Source of the DNA: Bacteroidota bacterium
Lineage (GTDB): Bacteria > Bacteroidota > Bacteroidia > Chitinophagales > Chitinophagaceae
NCBI GenBank assembly: GCA_947460595.1
Contig: CANHGS010000004.1
Span: forward strand, 120,017 to 184,016
DNA: 64,000 nucleotides
Direction of reading: 5' to 3'
Shown here: positions 42,806 to 52,130 of the stretch, one piece after another
How the letters are laid out: every line of letters begins with the position of its first letter
Position numbering within the stretch: the first letter of the stretch is position 1
The notes under the pieces: model-generated
What the model was told of the DNA's origin: nothing
What the model saw: only the letters and a program-made list of their open reading frames with translations
Databases searched by the model: none
Translations under genes and position numbers: made by a program

Positions 42806-45619
42806 TTATAAACTATATCCAAAAGTGACACTAATGGTTGTTCCATATTGACGGCTTAAACGATATGGATCTTTTGCATGATCAAGTGCTGTATTGCCAT
42901 CAGGATTCTGGTAGAAATACAAGGTTTGATTTAAAATGTCTTGTACATTCAAACGGAACTCTGCTTTTTTGTTGGCCAATTTTTTGGTTAACTGAAAGTC
43001 AAAAACAGGTCTTGAAGATTCGTAAATATCTGGTTGATCCTGGCTACCTACAAAAGTTACACGCTTACCAATTTGGTTGTACAAGAAGGTAGCAGTTAAT
43101 CCTGCTTTTTCAAGATCATACATCAATGACATATTGATCAGGTAAGGTGATTGACCTTGTAATGGTCTATCCAAAGCCAAATTGGCATCTTGTACTCGGC
43201 TATAGATATAAGAACCATTTGCTTGGAAGGTGAAATTTTTCAAAGCATTTGAAAAGTCTAGTTTTTTTCTAAATTCTAATTCCAAACCATACGCATCGGC
43301 ACTTTCAGGATTGGCAAAATTGAACACAGATGACCCACCCGCACCAAAATTGTAAATCATTTCAATAGGGTTCTGGAAATGCTTGTAGAAAACACCTGCA
43401 GTAAATACTTCACCTGCTTTAGGATACAATTCATACCTCAAATCCAAATTGGTAATCTTAGTTCTCTGCAAGGTTGGTAATCCTTGTACTGCAGCATTCA
43501 ATTCAAAATCATAGTATTGAAAAGTAGACAACTCTCTAAACTCAGGTCTTACTACTGTTTGAGATGCAGACAAACGTAGGTTGGTTTGTTGATTCAATTT
43601 AAAAGTAGCATTCAACCCTGGTAAGAAATCCCTTACTTGGGTATAATTATACCTAGGGTCGGTTGTTTTAACAGATCCTACTAGTTGATCATAATCTTCC
43701 ATTCTCACACCCCAGATCACACGCAGGTCCTGACCAAATTGGTTGTCAAATTGAACATAAGCTGCATTCAAAATAGTATTTGCCATGTAGCGATATAGAT
43801 TACCCTTAATGGCATCAAAAGCTAATAAAGTACTAGTGGTTGAACCATCGCCAAAGTTAGAAGGCTGGAATACAGTGGCTGGTCCTTGTAAACGAAGCGC
43901 AGCATTATCTCTTGGCAAATAGATAGAGAATGGTTTTGCGTCAAACAAGCGATCTTTCACTTGCAACATATAACCACCCTTTACAGTTTGATTAAATCCT
44001 AATGCTTTAAAAGTATAGGCCAAATCAACACCACCTGAATAAATATAATCGCTTAGGTTTTGATAAAAACGGTTACCACTTTTTTGTGACAATACGTTAG
44101 ACATGAGCAATGTGTATGGATTGCTAGCTGCTGAATTGTTTTTTAAGTAATACAACCTACGTTGATCAGGAATATAGCCATCTAACAAAGTGAATGAACC
44201 ATTCCATTTCAGCTTTAATTTGTTGGGCAAAATATTGTGCTCACCACTGATTTGGTTATTCCAAAATGTGTTTTGTTTAAATGCTAATTCATAACCCCTT
44301 GTGCTATCTAATAAAGTATTACCATTACCTTCTACACCTGTTCTTAAAGTAGTGTAGTCAGTAGCATTGATATTGAATAAGGTCTTGAAAGAAACTTTGT
44401 TATTGTTATCAAACTGGTAAGCCAAGTTACCCAAGGCTCCCCATAGAATATCGGTACTATACCTATCATCATGGAATGAAAAGTCTGGGGTATAGGTTCC
44501 ATTACCAATAAAGTTGAATCCGCTATTGGTTCCTTTTAAAAGCTTGGCTGATTTATTATAAGTTAGACCAAAAATACCTCCCAATTTACCAGACTTACCA
44601 GTGTTCTTGGTAAATCCACCACTCATTTGCATTTGGCCATTAAATCGGCTCAAACCATTGTCAGCGTAAGTATCCCAATTGTTTCCAAATTGCTTACCCA
44701 TCGCTGTTTTTTCGCCACTACTCAAGGCATCAAAAGCACTTTTAGTGGTATAAGAACCAGGCAATGACCTAGTTCCATCATCAATCCCCAACCAATCTGT
44801 TTTACCACCTTTGTACATGTGAAAATCTGTACTAACGGTTTGTACGTTTAAGCCAGTACCCACTTGCAGATTGAAAAAATTCTTAGAAGGAATATCCCTA
44901 GTATTTACTTGAATCAATCCACCCGCCCATTCACCTGGTAGTTCTGGAACAAATGCTTTGTTGATAATGATATTATCAATCATATTGGAAGGAATCAAAT
45001 CAAAAGAGAAGGCCTTTCTATCAGGCTCTGTACTTCCTAATTGAATCCCATTCAACATAGCCAAATTGTATCTTTCAGCTAATCCGCGAACAATCAAGAA
45101 TTTACCTTCTTGAATACTTGCACCTGGTGTACGCTTCAAAACCTCACCGGTATTTTTATCTGGAGATCTTCTAATGGCTTCAGCAGAAATCACGGAAGCT
45201 ACGGTATTGGTATTTTTTTGATAAGAGATCAAAGCATTTACGGTTTCGCCTTTGGCAGAACCACCCCTTGCTGAGCTTTTTACGGTTACGGCTTCTAGTT
45301 CTTTACCTGCTTCCGCCATCAAAACGTTGACAAATTCTTCGCCACCTGCTTTTGCTACGGTAATATCATTAACCGTTTTATCCTTGTAACCTATATAAGA
45401 TAAAACAATATTAATTTTTTTGCCTGCATCAATGGATATGGAAAATCGGCCTTCCACATCTGATTTTGTGGCGCCATTGATATCTCCTGAAATTTTAATG
45501 GTAACACCTGCCAAACCTTCATTCCTAGAATTGGTAACCTTACCTGAAACCTTGGATTTTTGAGCAAATCCCGTTAACGCTGCAAAAAGAAAAAATACTA
45601 CTGCTACAAATTGCTTCAC
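42806..45619 (-). CDS. TonB-dependent outer-membrane receptor
   Basis: 937 aa. Signal peptide (FFLFAALTGFAQ), a CarboxypepD-regulatory-like beta-sandwich (about 20-110: KVSGKVTNSRNEGLAGVTIKISG), plug domain (about 125-230: RRSPDKNTGEVLKRTPGASIQEGKFLIVRGLAERYN) and a 22-strand barrel ending in a terminal aromatic strand (GTTISVTFGYSL). The start codon is GTG at 45619. It imports a large or scarce substrate using TonB energy. A -7-like TAGTTTTG box (45647-45640, minus) lies 20 bases upstream. Confidence 0.92.
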   Translation of the reverse strand: MKQFVAVVFFLFAALTGFAQKSKVSGKVTNSRNEGLAGVTIKISGDINGATKSDVEGRFSISIDAGKKINIVLSYIGYKDKTVNDITVAKAGGEEFVNVLMAEAGKELEAVTVKSSARGGSAKGETVNALISYQKNTNTVASVISAEAIRRSPDKNTGEVLKRTPGASIQEGKFLIVRGLAERYNLAMLNGIQLGSTEPDRKAFSFDLIPSNMIDNIIINKAFVPELPGEWAGGLIQVNTRDIPSKNFFNLQVGTGLNVQTVSTDFHMYKGGKTDWLGIDDGTRSLPGSYTTKSAFDALSSGEKTAMGKQFGNNWDTYADNGLSRFNGQMQMSGGFTKNTGKSGKLGGIFGLTYNKSAKLLKGTNSGFNFIGNGTYTPDFSFHDDRYSTDILWGALGNLAYQFDNNNKVSFKTLFNINATDYTTLRTGVEGNGNTLLDSTRGYELAFKQNTFWNNQISGEHNILPNKLKLKWNGSFTLLDGYIPDQRRLYYLKNNSAASNPYTLLMSNVLSQKSGNRFYQNLSDYIYSGGVDLAYTFKALGFNQTVKGGYMLQVKDRLFDAKPFSIYLPRDNAALRLQGPATVFQPSNFGDGSTTSTLLAFDAIKGNLYRYMANTILNAAYVQFDNQFGQDLRVIWGVRMEDYDQLVGSVKTTDPRYNYTQVRDFLPGLNATFKLNQQTNLRLSASQTVVRPEFRELSTFQYYDFELNAAVQGLPTLQRTKITNLDLRYELYPKAGEVFTAGVFYKHFQNPIEMIYNFGAGGSSVFNFANPESADAYGLELEFRKKLDFSNALKNFTFQANGSYIYSRVQDANLALDRPLQGQSPYLINMSLMYDLEKAGLTATFLYNQIGKRVTFVGSQDQPDIYESSRPVFDFQLTKKLANKKAEFRLNVQDILNQTLYFYQNPDGNTALDHAKDPYRLSRQYGTTISVTFGYSL

Positions 45620-45742
45620 TGGGTGATAATTTAATGCGGCAAAACTAGCAGCGGTATGTTAAGGAATTGTTACGCCAATGTTACCGAAGCATGAATTATG
45701 TGAAATGAAATAACACTATATTTATTCAGATTTTGAATATAT

Positions 45743-46450
45743 ATGGACACTCATTTACACCACGATCACGTAGAAAAACACTTAAAAAGTTCTGAAACCA
45801 TCACGGATATTGTCATTGGTATGTCAGATGGTCTTACCGTTCCCTTTGCCCTAGCTGCAGGTCTAAGTGGCGCGGTAAAAGACGTTCACTTGATTGTCAT
45901 TGCAGGGATTGCTGAAATAGCTGCTGGTTCCATCGCCATGGGCTTAGGGGGCTATTTGGCTGGAAAAACCGAACAGGAGCACTATGCTAGTGAGTTAAAA
46001 AGGGAATATGACGAGATTGAAGAGCTGCCCCATGTAGAAAGAGAAGAGGTTCGTGTGTTTTTTGAAGGATTGGGCTTGAGTAGACATTTACAAGAAGAAG
46101 CCACAGAGGAATTGATCAAGGATAAAGACCGTTGGGCCGATTTTATGATGAAGTATGAATTAGGTTTGGAAGAGCCCGACCCCAAACGTGCTCGTAAAAG
46201 TGCTTTTAATATTGGCGCCTCCTATATTGTGGGTGGCATGATTCCACTAAGCCCTTACTTTTTTGTAGAAGATGGGATTACTGGTTTAAAATATTCTGCC
46301 ATAGTAACCCTTGCTTGTTTGTTTGTATTTGGATTCTTCAAAAGCAAACTTACGGGTACTCCTCCTTTAAAAGGTGCGCTTAAAGTAGCCATCATTGGCG
46401 CTTTGGCCGCTGGATGTGCATTTGGCATAGCCAAGTTAATAGAAGGTTAA
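45743..46450 (+). CDS. VIT1/CCC1-family Fe/Mn transporter
   Basis: 235 aa. N-terminal ITDIVIGMSDGLTVPFALAAGLSGAV and AGIAEIAAGSIAMGLGGYLAGKTE are the signature of the VIT1/CCC1 family; an acidic metal-binding helical segment (about 75-150) with many Glu follows, then three further membrane helices. Members move Fe2+ or Mn2+ out of the cytoplasm. Its place between a TonB receptor and ApbE/PepSY genes is consistent with a metal-related neighbourhood (inference). Confidence 0.9.
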   Translation: MDTHLHHDHVEKHLKSSETITDIVIGMSDGLTVPFALAAGLSGAVKDVHLIVIAGIAEIAAGSIAMGLGGYLAGKTEQEHYASELKREYDEIEELPHVEREEVRVFFEGLGLSRHLQEEATEELIKDKDRWADFMMKYELGLEEPDPKRARKSAFNIGASYIVGGMIPLSPYFFVEDGITGLKYSAIVTLACLFVFGFFKSKLTGTPPLKGALKVAIIGALAAGCAFGIAKLIEG

Positions 46451-46562
46451 TTGATGCTTAACAAAAGTTTGTTGAGGGGTAAAAACTGCCTAATTACCGA
46501 TTGCGTAAGTAGACTATTGATGATTGCCCTACATTCGTCTCTAGTCTAATCTAATAACAAAG

Positions 46563-48074
46563 ATGAAAAAAATTCTGACCGCATTCCTGAGTTTGGCGGT
46601 ATTGGTAGCAATGGCTACTAAAGCCCCTGAAGCGCGCATTAAAAACAAAAAAAACGGTACTTTTCTAGTCTCCAACTATGAAAATGTGTTGGGCACTTCC
46701 ATGGAAATAAAAGTGCTAACTAGTTCTGAAAAAAAAGCTGCACTTGCTGAAACGGTTGCCTTAAAAGAGATTACAAGACTGAGTAATATATTAAGCGGTT
46801 ACGACAAGAATTCCGAATTTAGTAAATGGATGCAGACCAGCCATCAGGCCATTGCCGTTAGCAATGATTTGTTCCAGGTATTGTCTTTATATGATCAATG
46901 GCGCAACAAAACCAATGGCGCTTTAAATGCATCTGCAGAAGCCATTAACCAAGTATGGAAAACTGCAGCAGCCAATGCGGTTGTTCCAAATGAGATGGCA
47001 CTACAAAGCGCTGTTGCCATTGCCAATCAAGCACATTGGAAATTAGATGCTGTTCACCAAACAGCTACTCACTTAAGCAATAGTCCTCTAAAATTCAACT
47101 CTTTTACCAAGAGCTATATTATTGAAGCTGCTGCTAATGCTGCCATGAAAGCGGCACAGGTGGAGGGTTTGATTTTAAATATTGGTGGCGATATGGTGAT
47201 AAAGGGTAATGTTTCAGAAGCTATCAAAATCAGTAATCCAACATCTGATGCAGAGAATGCTGATCCTATGGCTACCATTCAAGTTAGTGTAGGAGCTATT
47301 GCCACTAGTGGTAATTACAGAAGAGGAGAAATGATTAATGGCCAATGGTATTCTCATATTGTGGATCCTAGAAACGGTCAACCTGCAAATGACATTTTGA
47401 GTGCTACTGTTGTTGCACCTAATGCAACAGATGCTGGTGCTTTGGCAACAGCCTTTAATGTTTTAACGCCCGCAGAATCAATGGCAGTTGCTGCTGGTTT
47501 GCCTGGTATAGAATATTTGATTTTAACCAGAGATGGGCAAAAATTTGAAAGCGCTCATTGGAAAGAATTGCTAATAGCTCCTGAAAAAAAAGAGCTTATT
47601 ACTATAGAAAAGGAATGGAAAAATGAAGTGGTGATTAATTTAGAATTGATGCAACAAGCTGGTTTTGCCAAAAGACCATTTGCAGCTATTTGGGTAGAAG
47701 ACGCTGAGAAAAAAACGGTGAAGACCATTGCACTTTGGTATAACAAACCAAGATGGGTCCCCGATATGCGTGAATGGTATAGGAAAAATGGCGAGAACAT
47801 GAAAGCCAATTCCACTAGCTTTAGCTCTGTTACCAGTGCCACTAGATCTGCTGGAAAATATACTTTAAAATGGGATGGCAAAGACGATGCTGGCAATATT
47901 CTTCCTGCTGGAAATTATACCATTTATATGGAAGTAGTTAGGGAACATGGTGGATATGACTTGCTACACCAAGAGGTAGAATGCCAGAAAAAAGACCAGA
48001 ATTTTACTTTGAAAGGCAATAGAGAAGTTAGCAGCGCTGTGATTGAATACAAGAAAAAATCATCTGACAATTAG
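46563..48074 (+). CDS. FAD:protein FMN transferase (ApbE) fused to DUF2271
   Basis: 503 aa. N-terminal signal peptide, ApbE domain (about 35-335) with NVLGTSMEIKV, LILNIGGDMVIKG and the metal-site DAGALATAFNVL, then a C-terminal DUF2271 domain (about 360-495: FAAIWVEDAEKKTVKTIALWY, LPAGNYTIYMEVVREHGGYD). ApbE covalently attaches FMN to a Thr of exported redox proteins. Fusion to DUF2271 with a PepSY membrane protein next door is a recurrent Bacteroidota arrangement thought to serve extracytoplasmic flavin electron transfer. Confidence 0.9.
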   Translation: MKKILTAFLSLAVLVAMATKAPEARIKNKKNGTFLVSNYENVLGTSMEIKVLTSSEKKAALAETVALKEITRLSNILSGYDKNSEFSKWMQTSHQAIAVSNDLFQVLSLYDQWRNKTNGALNASAEAINQVWKTAAANAVVPNEMALQSAVAIANQAHWKLDAVHQTATHLSNSPLKFNSFTKSYIIEAAANAAMKAAQVEGLILNIGGDMVIKGNVSEAIKISNPTSDAENADPMATIQVSVGAIATSGNYRRGEMINGQWYSHIVDPRNGQPANDILSATVVAPNATDAGALATAFNVLTPAESMAVAAGLPGIEYLILTRDGQKFESAHWKELLIAPEKKELITIEKEWKNEVVINLELMQQAGFAKRPFAAIWVEDAEKKTVKTIALWYNKPRWVPDMREWYRKNGENMKANSTSFSSVTSATRSAGKYTLKWDGKDDAGNILPAGNYTIYMEVVREHGGYDLLHQEVECQKKDQNFTLKGNREVSSAVIEYKKKSSDN

Positions 48075-48078
48075 TACC

Positions 48079-48705
48079 GTGAGCAATAACGTCCCTAAAA
48101 AAAATTCAACGGTTATTAAACTCAAAAGGAAATTTGCCGAAGCTTCTAGGTGGTTACATATTTATGTTTCCATGATCAGCTTTGCTATTGTATTGTTCTT
48201 TTCCGTTACCGGCATTACACTCAACCACCCCGACTATTTTGCAGGTGAAATGAAAGAGACCCATGAAAAGGGTCAAATGAACAAAGCCTGGGTAAATCTG
48301 ACCGATACGGCAAAAATTGCCAAATTAGAAATGGTTGAACTCTTACGCAAGCAACATGGAATCAAAGCCCCAGTTACTGAATTTAGAATGGAAGAGCAGC
48401 AATGCGCTATCTCATTTAGAGGCCCAGGTTATGCAGCTGATGCATTTGTTAGCAGAGAAGATGGTAGTTATGAAATTACTTTATTAAAAGCTGGCGCGAT
48501 AGGTGTTTTGAATGACCTGCATAAGGGTAGAGATTCAGGAGCTAAATGGGCCATACTAATTGATGTTTCGGCTGTTTTGATGATTGTTATTTCTTTGACG
48601 GGCATTATACTGTTATTGTATATCAAGCGTAAAAGAATTAGTGGCATTGCCTGGGCGTTGATTGGTCTAGTATTGTCTTTCTTGGTATACAAGCTCTGGG
48701 TTTAA
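48079..48705 (+). CDS. PepSY-associated membrane protein
   Basis: 208 aa from the GTG at 48079, five bases after the ApbE stop; a TTG at 48043 inside apbE is the alternative. One N-terminal helix (WLHIYVSMISFAIVLFFSVTGI) followed by TLNHPDYF, the PepSY-TM signature, a periplasmic PepSY-like part, and two C-terminal helices (LIDVSAVLMIVISLTGIILLLYI, ALIGLVLSFLVYKLW). The family forms ferric-reductase-like membrane electron carriers or iron-uptake partners. Almost certainly co-translated with apbE. Confidence 0.85.
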   Translation: MSNNVPKKNSTVIKLKRKFAEASRWLHIYVSMISFAIVLFFSVTGITLNHPDYFAGEMKETHEKGQMNKAWVNLTDTAKIAKLEMVELLRKQHGIKAPVTEFRMEEQQCAISFRGPGYAADAFVSREDGSYEITLLKAGAIGVLNDLHKGRDSGAKWAILIDVSAVLMIVISLTGIILLLYIKRKRISGIAWALIGLVLSFLVYKLWV

Positions 48706-48777
48706 TTCAAAATTTCATAATAATATATGAAATTTTTGAAAATGTATTTGCAAGGATTAGGCTGAGGGGAGATTTTT

Positions 48778-49914
48778 TTAAATAATAGTTATCCATTCCA
48801 GATAATTATCCTTGTTGATAACAGAAAAATTTGCATCCGGATATGCTTTGGAAAATGCTACAGGTATCTTTGCTTGTGCATTTTTCCATTTACATTCCAA
48901 AGCTTGTAATTTTCCATTGTATAATTCCAGTAAGTCAATTTCTTGCCCATCATAAGTTCTCCAAAAAAAATATTGGGGTTGATAATTTCTGTAATTGTTA
49001 TATTTTAAACGTTCACTTAAAAAATACTGTTCCCATAACTGACCTATATCGTTACGTTGTTCTAGTGAGCTAAAATTTCCAATTAATGCATTACGAATTC
49101 CATTGTCAAAAAAATACCATTTTTTACTCTTTGAAATTTCCTTTCTTAAATTATTACTATATCCTGATAATGGATATATTATAAATACTTTACTAAGTAA
49201 GTCTAGATACCTCTCCACTGTTCCTTTATTAATTTGAAGACTATTTGCCAATTCAACTGTACTTACTTGACTGCCCACTTGCCATGCTAGCATTTGTAGC
49301 AGTTTGAACAACACATCTGCTCCTTTTACTGTTTCCATTGTAAGCAAGTCTTTCAAAAGATAACTGCTTACCATTTGTTTAAGATAACGCTCCCGCTCTT
49401 GATGGTTTTGTAAATGCCATAACTCTGGGTAACTTCCATAAATCAATCGGTCTTCTAGATTTCTGAAAGTAGTTAAATAGTCTTCCGTTTCTGAAAGTTC
49501 TACTTGAGCTATCGGATACAGATGATACACAAGATTTCTTCCAACGAGCGGCTCTCCTGTTGTATACGCCAAATCAAAACTGCTGCTTCCAGTAGCAATA
49601 ACAGTAATTCCCTTGACTGTATCAATCAATAGTTTCAGAATTTTACCAATTTCTGGAATTGCTTGGGCTTCATCAATGATAATAATTTTTTTACCAGCGG
49701 CTAAATGTTGATAATTTGCTACCGTTCTTTTTTGCAATAACTCAACTACCTGCATGTCTTCCCCTTGCAGCATTAGCGTAACATCAGCGTATTTTTGGGC
49801 AATTTTTTCAATAATAGTAGTCTTCCCTGTGCGTCTTGTACCGTAAAGCAAGACCACCTTTTGAACTCCTATTTGGGATTCAATCTGTTGTTGTATGATT
49901 CTTGAAATGTCCAT
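48778..49914 (-). CDS. AAA-type ATPase with DUF4143 C-terminal domain
   Basis: 378 aa. Walker A GTRRTGKT (25-32), Walker B KKIIIIDEAQAIPEIG, sensor ATGSSSFDL, then a winged-helix linker (VSTVELANSLQINKGTVERYLDLL) and a C-terminal DUF4143/PD-(D/E)XK-like domain whose EIDLLELYNGKLQALECKW keeps the D-ExK pattern. Such proteins are abundant, patchily distributed and usually found in mobile or defence contexts; their substrates are largely unknown. It neighbours a HipBST-like set on the same strand, but with 126 bases between them. Confidence 0.88.
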   Translation of the reverse strand: MDISRIIQQQIESQIGVQKVVLLYGTRRTGKTTIIEKIAQKYADVTLMLQGEDMQVVELLQKRTVANYQHLAAGKKIIIIDEAQAIPEIGKILKLLIDTVKGITVIATGSSSFDLAYTTGEPLVGRNLVYHLYPIAQVELSETEDYLTTFRNLEDRLIYGSYPELWHLQNHQERERYLKQMVSSYLLKDLLTMETVKGADVLFKLLQMLAWQVGSQVSTVELANSLQINKGTVERYLDLLSKVFIIYPLSGYSNNLRKEISKSKKWYFFDNGIRNALIGNFSSLEQRNDIGQLWEQYFLSERLKYNNYRNYQPQYFFWRTYDGQEIDLLELYNGKLQALECKWKNAQAKIPVAFSKAYPDANFSVINKDNYLEWITII

Positions 49915-50040
49915 ATTTGTATTAATTAGGCTAGTTGACTGGCGTAATTTACATTAATTAGGTTATTTTGCCTAATAAATTTAGTAAAATTATTTGTGAC
50001 TCAAACATTTAGAATCATCCCGGAATTTCCAATTAAAGTC

Positions 50041-51015
50041 TTATTTTATTCGAGAAAGCCTTTCAAGAAAATATTTTTTGTACAATAGTTTCACTTCTTC
50101 TTCTAAAAAAGAACCATCGATCATTTTCAATACTTGGTCTTGTTTTTTTAGAAATTGGTCAATGATGCGTAAAAATCTATTTTTTTGTAACCCTAATCTA
50201 TTTGCTAATTCCTCAAAATCTGATCTTCCGTAATGTCCATATTGGGAATAATAGGGTGATCCCATCCACCCCTGATACAGGTCTAAAGCAGTATCAGATT
50301 CATCTACTGTATGAATTTGAGTACACATCAGATCATAAGCTGGTGTTAGCGTATATTCTCCCGAATCTAGCCGCATTAGGGAAAAATTCTTAAGGTGTGC
50401 ATCGCCATTGGCAAATACGTAATTAAAAACTACGATGCTGAAAAAAACCTCCAACGCAGGTATGGCAGCAGACACATATTTTTTAATCAATTGTCCCATT
50501 TCTTCATAAGTACCATCATATTTGAAATGTTCTCCGTGAGATTCATTTGATTTGTTTAAGAGTTGTGCAAAATCCTCCTGCAGGAACTTACCTCCATTGG
50601 GCTTAAGATCAAATCGCTTGGTGATATATGCAGGAGTTCCATCAGGAAAATAGACTATTGCATTTTCTGCTGTGCGTATACCAAAGACCTGGGAAGCAAT
50701 CTGCATGGTTAAGTGTTCGTTTTCTGGCACTGATTCCACCTGATTTAATATGTTTACCGGCGGAATTGGCTTTAAAATAAAATGCCCATCAGTATTGGTC
50801 ATTGCTAATTCTTTATTCTGCAGAACCAGCGAATACTTTAGCTGAACTCCTGAAATAGAAAGCAGTTTTGTATGTTCTTTGTAGTTGTTAAGGTTGCCTG
50901 CTGCTGGTGCGGAAAATGACAGCACAGGCTGAACACGTAGTTTTTCAAACAGCTTCTTCCGGCACTTAAGACAGTAACCCAGTTCCTCTTTTTTATAACA
51001 TCCCTTGCATTGCAT
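50041..51015 (-). CDS. HipT-like Ser/Thr kinase toxin (HipA C-terminal domain)
   Basis: 324 aa. An N-terminal zinc-ribbon-like knuckle (C3, C6, C15, C18), then the kinase: a Gly-rich loop containing the Ser-Ile-Ser triplet S53-S55 in LLSISGVQLKYS, the catalytic NGDAHLKN (D205, N210) and metal Asp D228 in PAYDL. HipA-family kinases phosphorylate aminoacyl-tRNA synthetases and stop growth; HipT of the three-gene HipBST system targets TrpS and is regulated by an SIS-type motif. The target here is unknown. Start overlaps the stop of the HipS-like gene (TAATG). Confidence 0.87.
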   Translation of the reverse strand: MQCKGCYKKEELGYCLKCRKKLFEKLRVQPVLSFSAPAAGNLNNYKEHTKLLSISGVQLKYSLVLQNKELAMTNTDGHFILKPIPPVNILNQVESVPENEHLTMQIASQVFGIRTAENAIVYFPDGTPAYITKRFDLKPNGGKFLQEDFAQLLNKSNESHGEHFKYDGTYEEMGQLIKKYVSAAIPALEVFFSIVVFNYVFANGDAHLKNFSLMRLDSGEYTLTPAYDLMCTQIHTVDESDTALDLYQGWMGSPYYSQYGHYGRSDFEELANRLGLQKNRFLRIIDQFLKKQDQVLKMIDGSFLEEEVKLLYKKYFLERLSRIK

Positions 51016-51335
51016 TAGTCTTCTGCTTTAATGGTGATGGCGCCAATTGTGTCTCCTCGGGTAGTTTTTAGCAACCTTGTAAAAGCATCCTTTTGATCAA
51101 TTTTTAGTGCGCTACACTGAATATCCTTATTGACCCCTTCAGAGAGCAGGCCGTGAAAAAATGGAAAGAGTTGGCTGGATTGATATTGCTGCTGGTTTTT
51201 GGGAAGCGTTAGGCTGATGGCTGGTTGTTCTTTGGCTTGATAATATGCATTGGTGTAAGTGAAAACATAGTCACCTATCAGGGTCTTTTCAAGATAACCG
51301 GCCAAGATCTCATTATTGTAAACTGCTCCTTTCAT
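51015..51335 (-). CDS. HipS-like protein (HipA N-terminal subdomain)
   Basis: 106 aa corresponding to the HipA N-subdomain 1 as a free protein: GAVYNNEILAGYLEKT, FTYTNAYYQAKEQPAISLTLPKN, FPFFHGLLSEGVNKDIQC. In HipBST the separate HipS, not HipB, is the antitoxin that blocks HipT. It overlaps the HTH gene by 4 bases (ATGA) and the kinase gene by 1, giving strict coupling of the three. Assignment as antitoxin follows the HipBST precedent. Confidence 0.85.
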   Translation of the reverse strand: MKGAVYNNEILAGYLEKTLIGDYVFTYTNAYYQAKEQPAISLTLPKNQQQYQSSQLFPFFHGLLSEGVNKDIQCSALKIDQKDAFTRLLKTTRGDTIGAITIKAED

Positions 51336-51544
51336 TCATTAACTTTTTTAATTTCAAACAGTATAGTAAGTCCTAGTAGATCAAGAATCTTGTTAAGCGT
51401 ATTAAAAGAGGGGTTACCTATTCCTTTTTCAATCAAGTAAAGGGTCTTTACCGTGATGCCAGACATCTCTGCCAGATCTTGTTGATCAAGTCTGAGATCT
51501 ATTCTTCGCTTGGCGATGATTTGTCCCATTTCAATAGCTTCCAT
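51332..51544 (-). CDS. HipB-like XRE-family repressor
   Basis: 70 aa from the ATG at 51544 (a 26-residue upstream extension is discarded: it overlaps the operator and is not conserved in the family). HTH_3 fold: IIAKRRIDLRLDQQDLAEMSGITVKTLYLIEKGIGNPSFNTLNKILDLLG. It would bind the inverted repeat 53 bases upstream and repress the operon, probably together with its partners. First gene of the HipBST-like set. Confidence 0.9.
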   Translation of the reverse strand: MEAIEMGQIIAKRRIDLRLDQQDLAEMSGITVKTLYLIEKGIGNPSFNTLNKILDLLGLTILFEIKKVNE

Positions 51545-51596
51545 TGGTAATATATTTCTGATTTTTGGTAAAATTAGGGAAAAAGGAGAAGTATTT

Positions 51597-51630
51597 ATCC
51601 AATAATGGTAATTTATTACCATTATTGGAT
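51597..51630. promoter_or_regulatory. Operator palindrome upstream of hipB-like gene
   Basis: Arms of 16 bases, ATCCAATAATGGTAAT (51597-51612) and ATTACCATTATTGGAT (51615-51630), are exact reverse complements around TT. The site lies 53 bases upstream of the hipB-like ATG. A near-perfect 34-bp palindrome beside an XRE repressor is the expected autoregulatory operator. Confidence 0.8.
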
Positions 51631-51980
51631 GAAAAAGAATTTTTCTGGTGATGAATTAGGGTAAAGTGAAAATAAATTACTGGAAATGGGGGGCGTATAG
51701 TAAAATATTTTTACTTGCCCCGGTACTCCAAGATTATTAAATTAGGACTATGAGAAGGGCAAAGCATCCGGTCCCATTTTATGTCACTTTGCGGATATAT
51801 TTGTCAACCAATTTTTCCACTATTTTTAGTAAACGAAAATCGGAACTAAATAAAATAGGTAAAAAAAATATAACTGCCTGAATATCAACTATATAATTTT
51901 ATTAAAAATAACAATTCCATTGTCCTTTGAATTTTAACTTAATTTACCTTTGTATTTACAAACACTAAACATTGTCAACT
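51631..51980. other. Intergenic region between HipBST set and DUF6169 unit
   Basis: 350 AT-rich bases with no gene that I can support. The right end carries the promoter of the downstream two-gene unit (51920-51952); the rest shows no repeats or RNA signatures. Confidence 0.55.
51920..51952 (+). promoter_or_regulatory. Promoter of the small ORF-DUF6169 unit
   Basis: TTG at 51920-51922, 22-base spacer, TACCTTTG at 51945-51952, matching TTG-N17-23-TAnnTTTG. (A TTTG at 51926 is closer to consensus but only 15 bases away.) The predicted start is about 20 bases before the GTG at 51981. Confidence 0.55.
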
Positions 51981-52130
51981 GTGGAAAAGAAGATAACTAT
52001 ATCAAACAATTCTAAGATTGTGGTCTTCTTTGAAGAATTAAATAAGAAGAAAGAGGATACTAGAAAGAAACTAGAACTTAAGCTAACTAAAGCTGGAATT
52101 ATTAATAGCACTTCAAAGATTGCCCGCTAA
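51981..52130 (+). CDS. Small Lys-rich protein upstream of DUF6169
   Basis: 49 aa from a GTG; reads VEKKITISNNSKIVVFFEEL, then a strongly basic amphipathic helix (NKKKEDTRKKLELKLTKAG) and INSTSKIAR. Its stop overlaps the DUF6169 start by 11 bases, so the two are coupled. No family recognised. Because it directly follows a good promoter and is followed by a conserved-family gene, I think it is real. An antitoxin- or DNA-binding-like role is only a guess from size and charge. Confidence 0.5.
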   Translation: MEKKITISNNSKIVVFFEELNKKKEDTRKKLELKLTKAGIINSTSKIAR

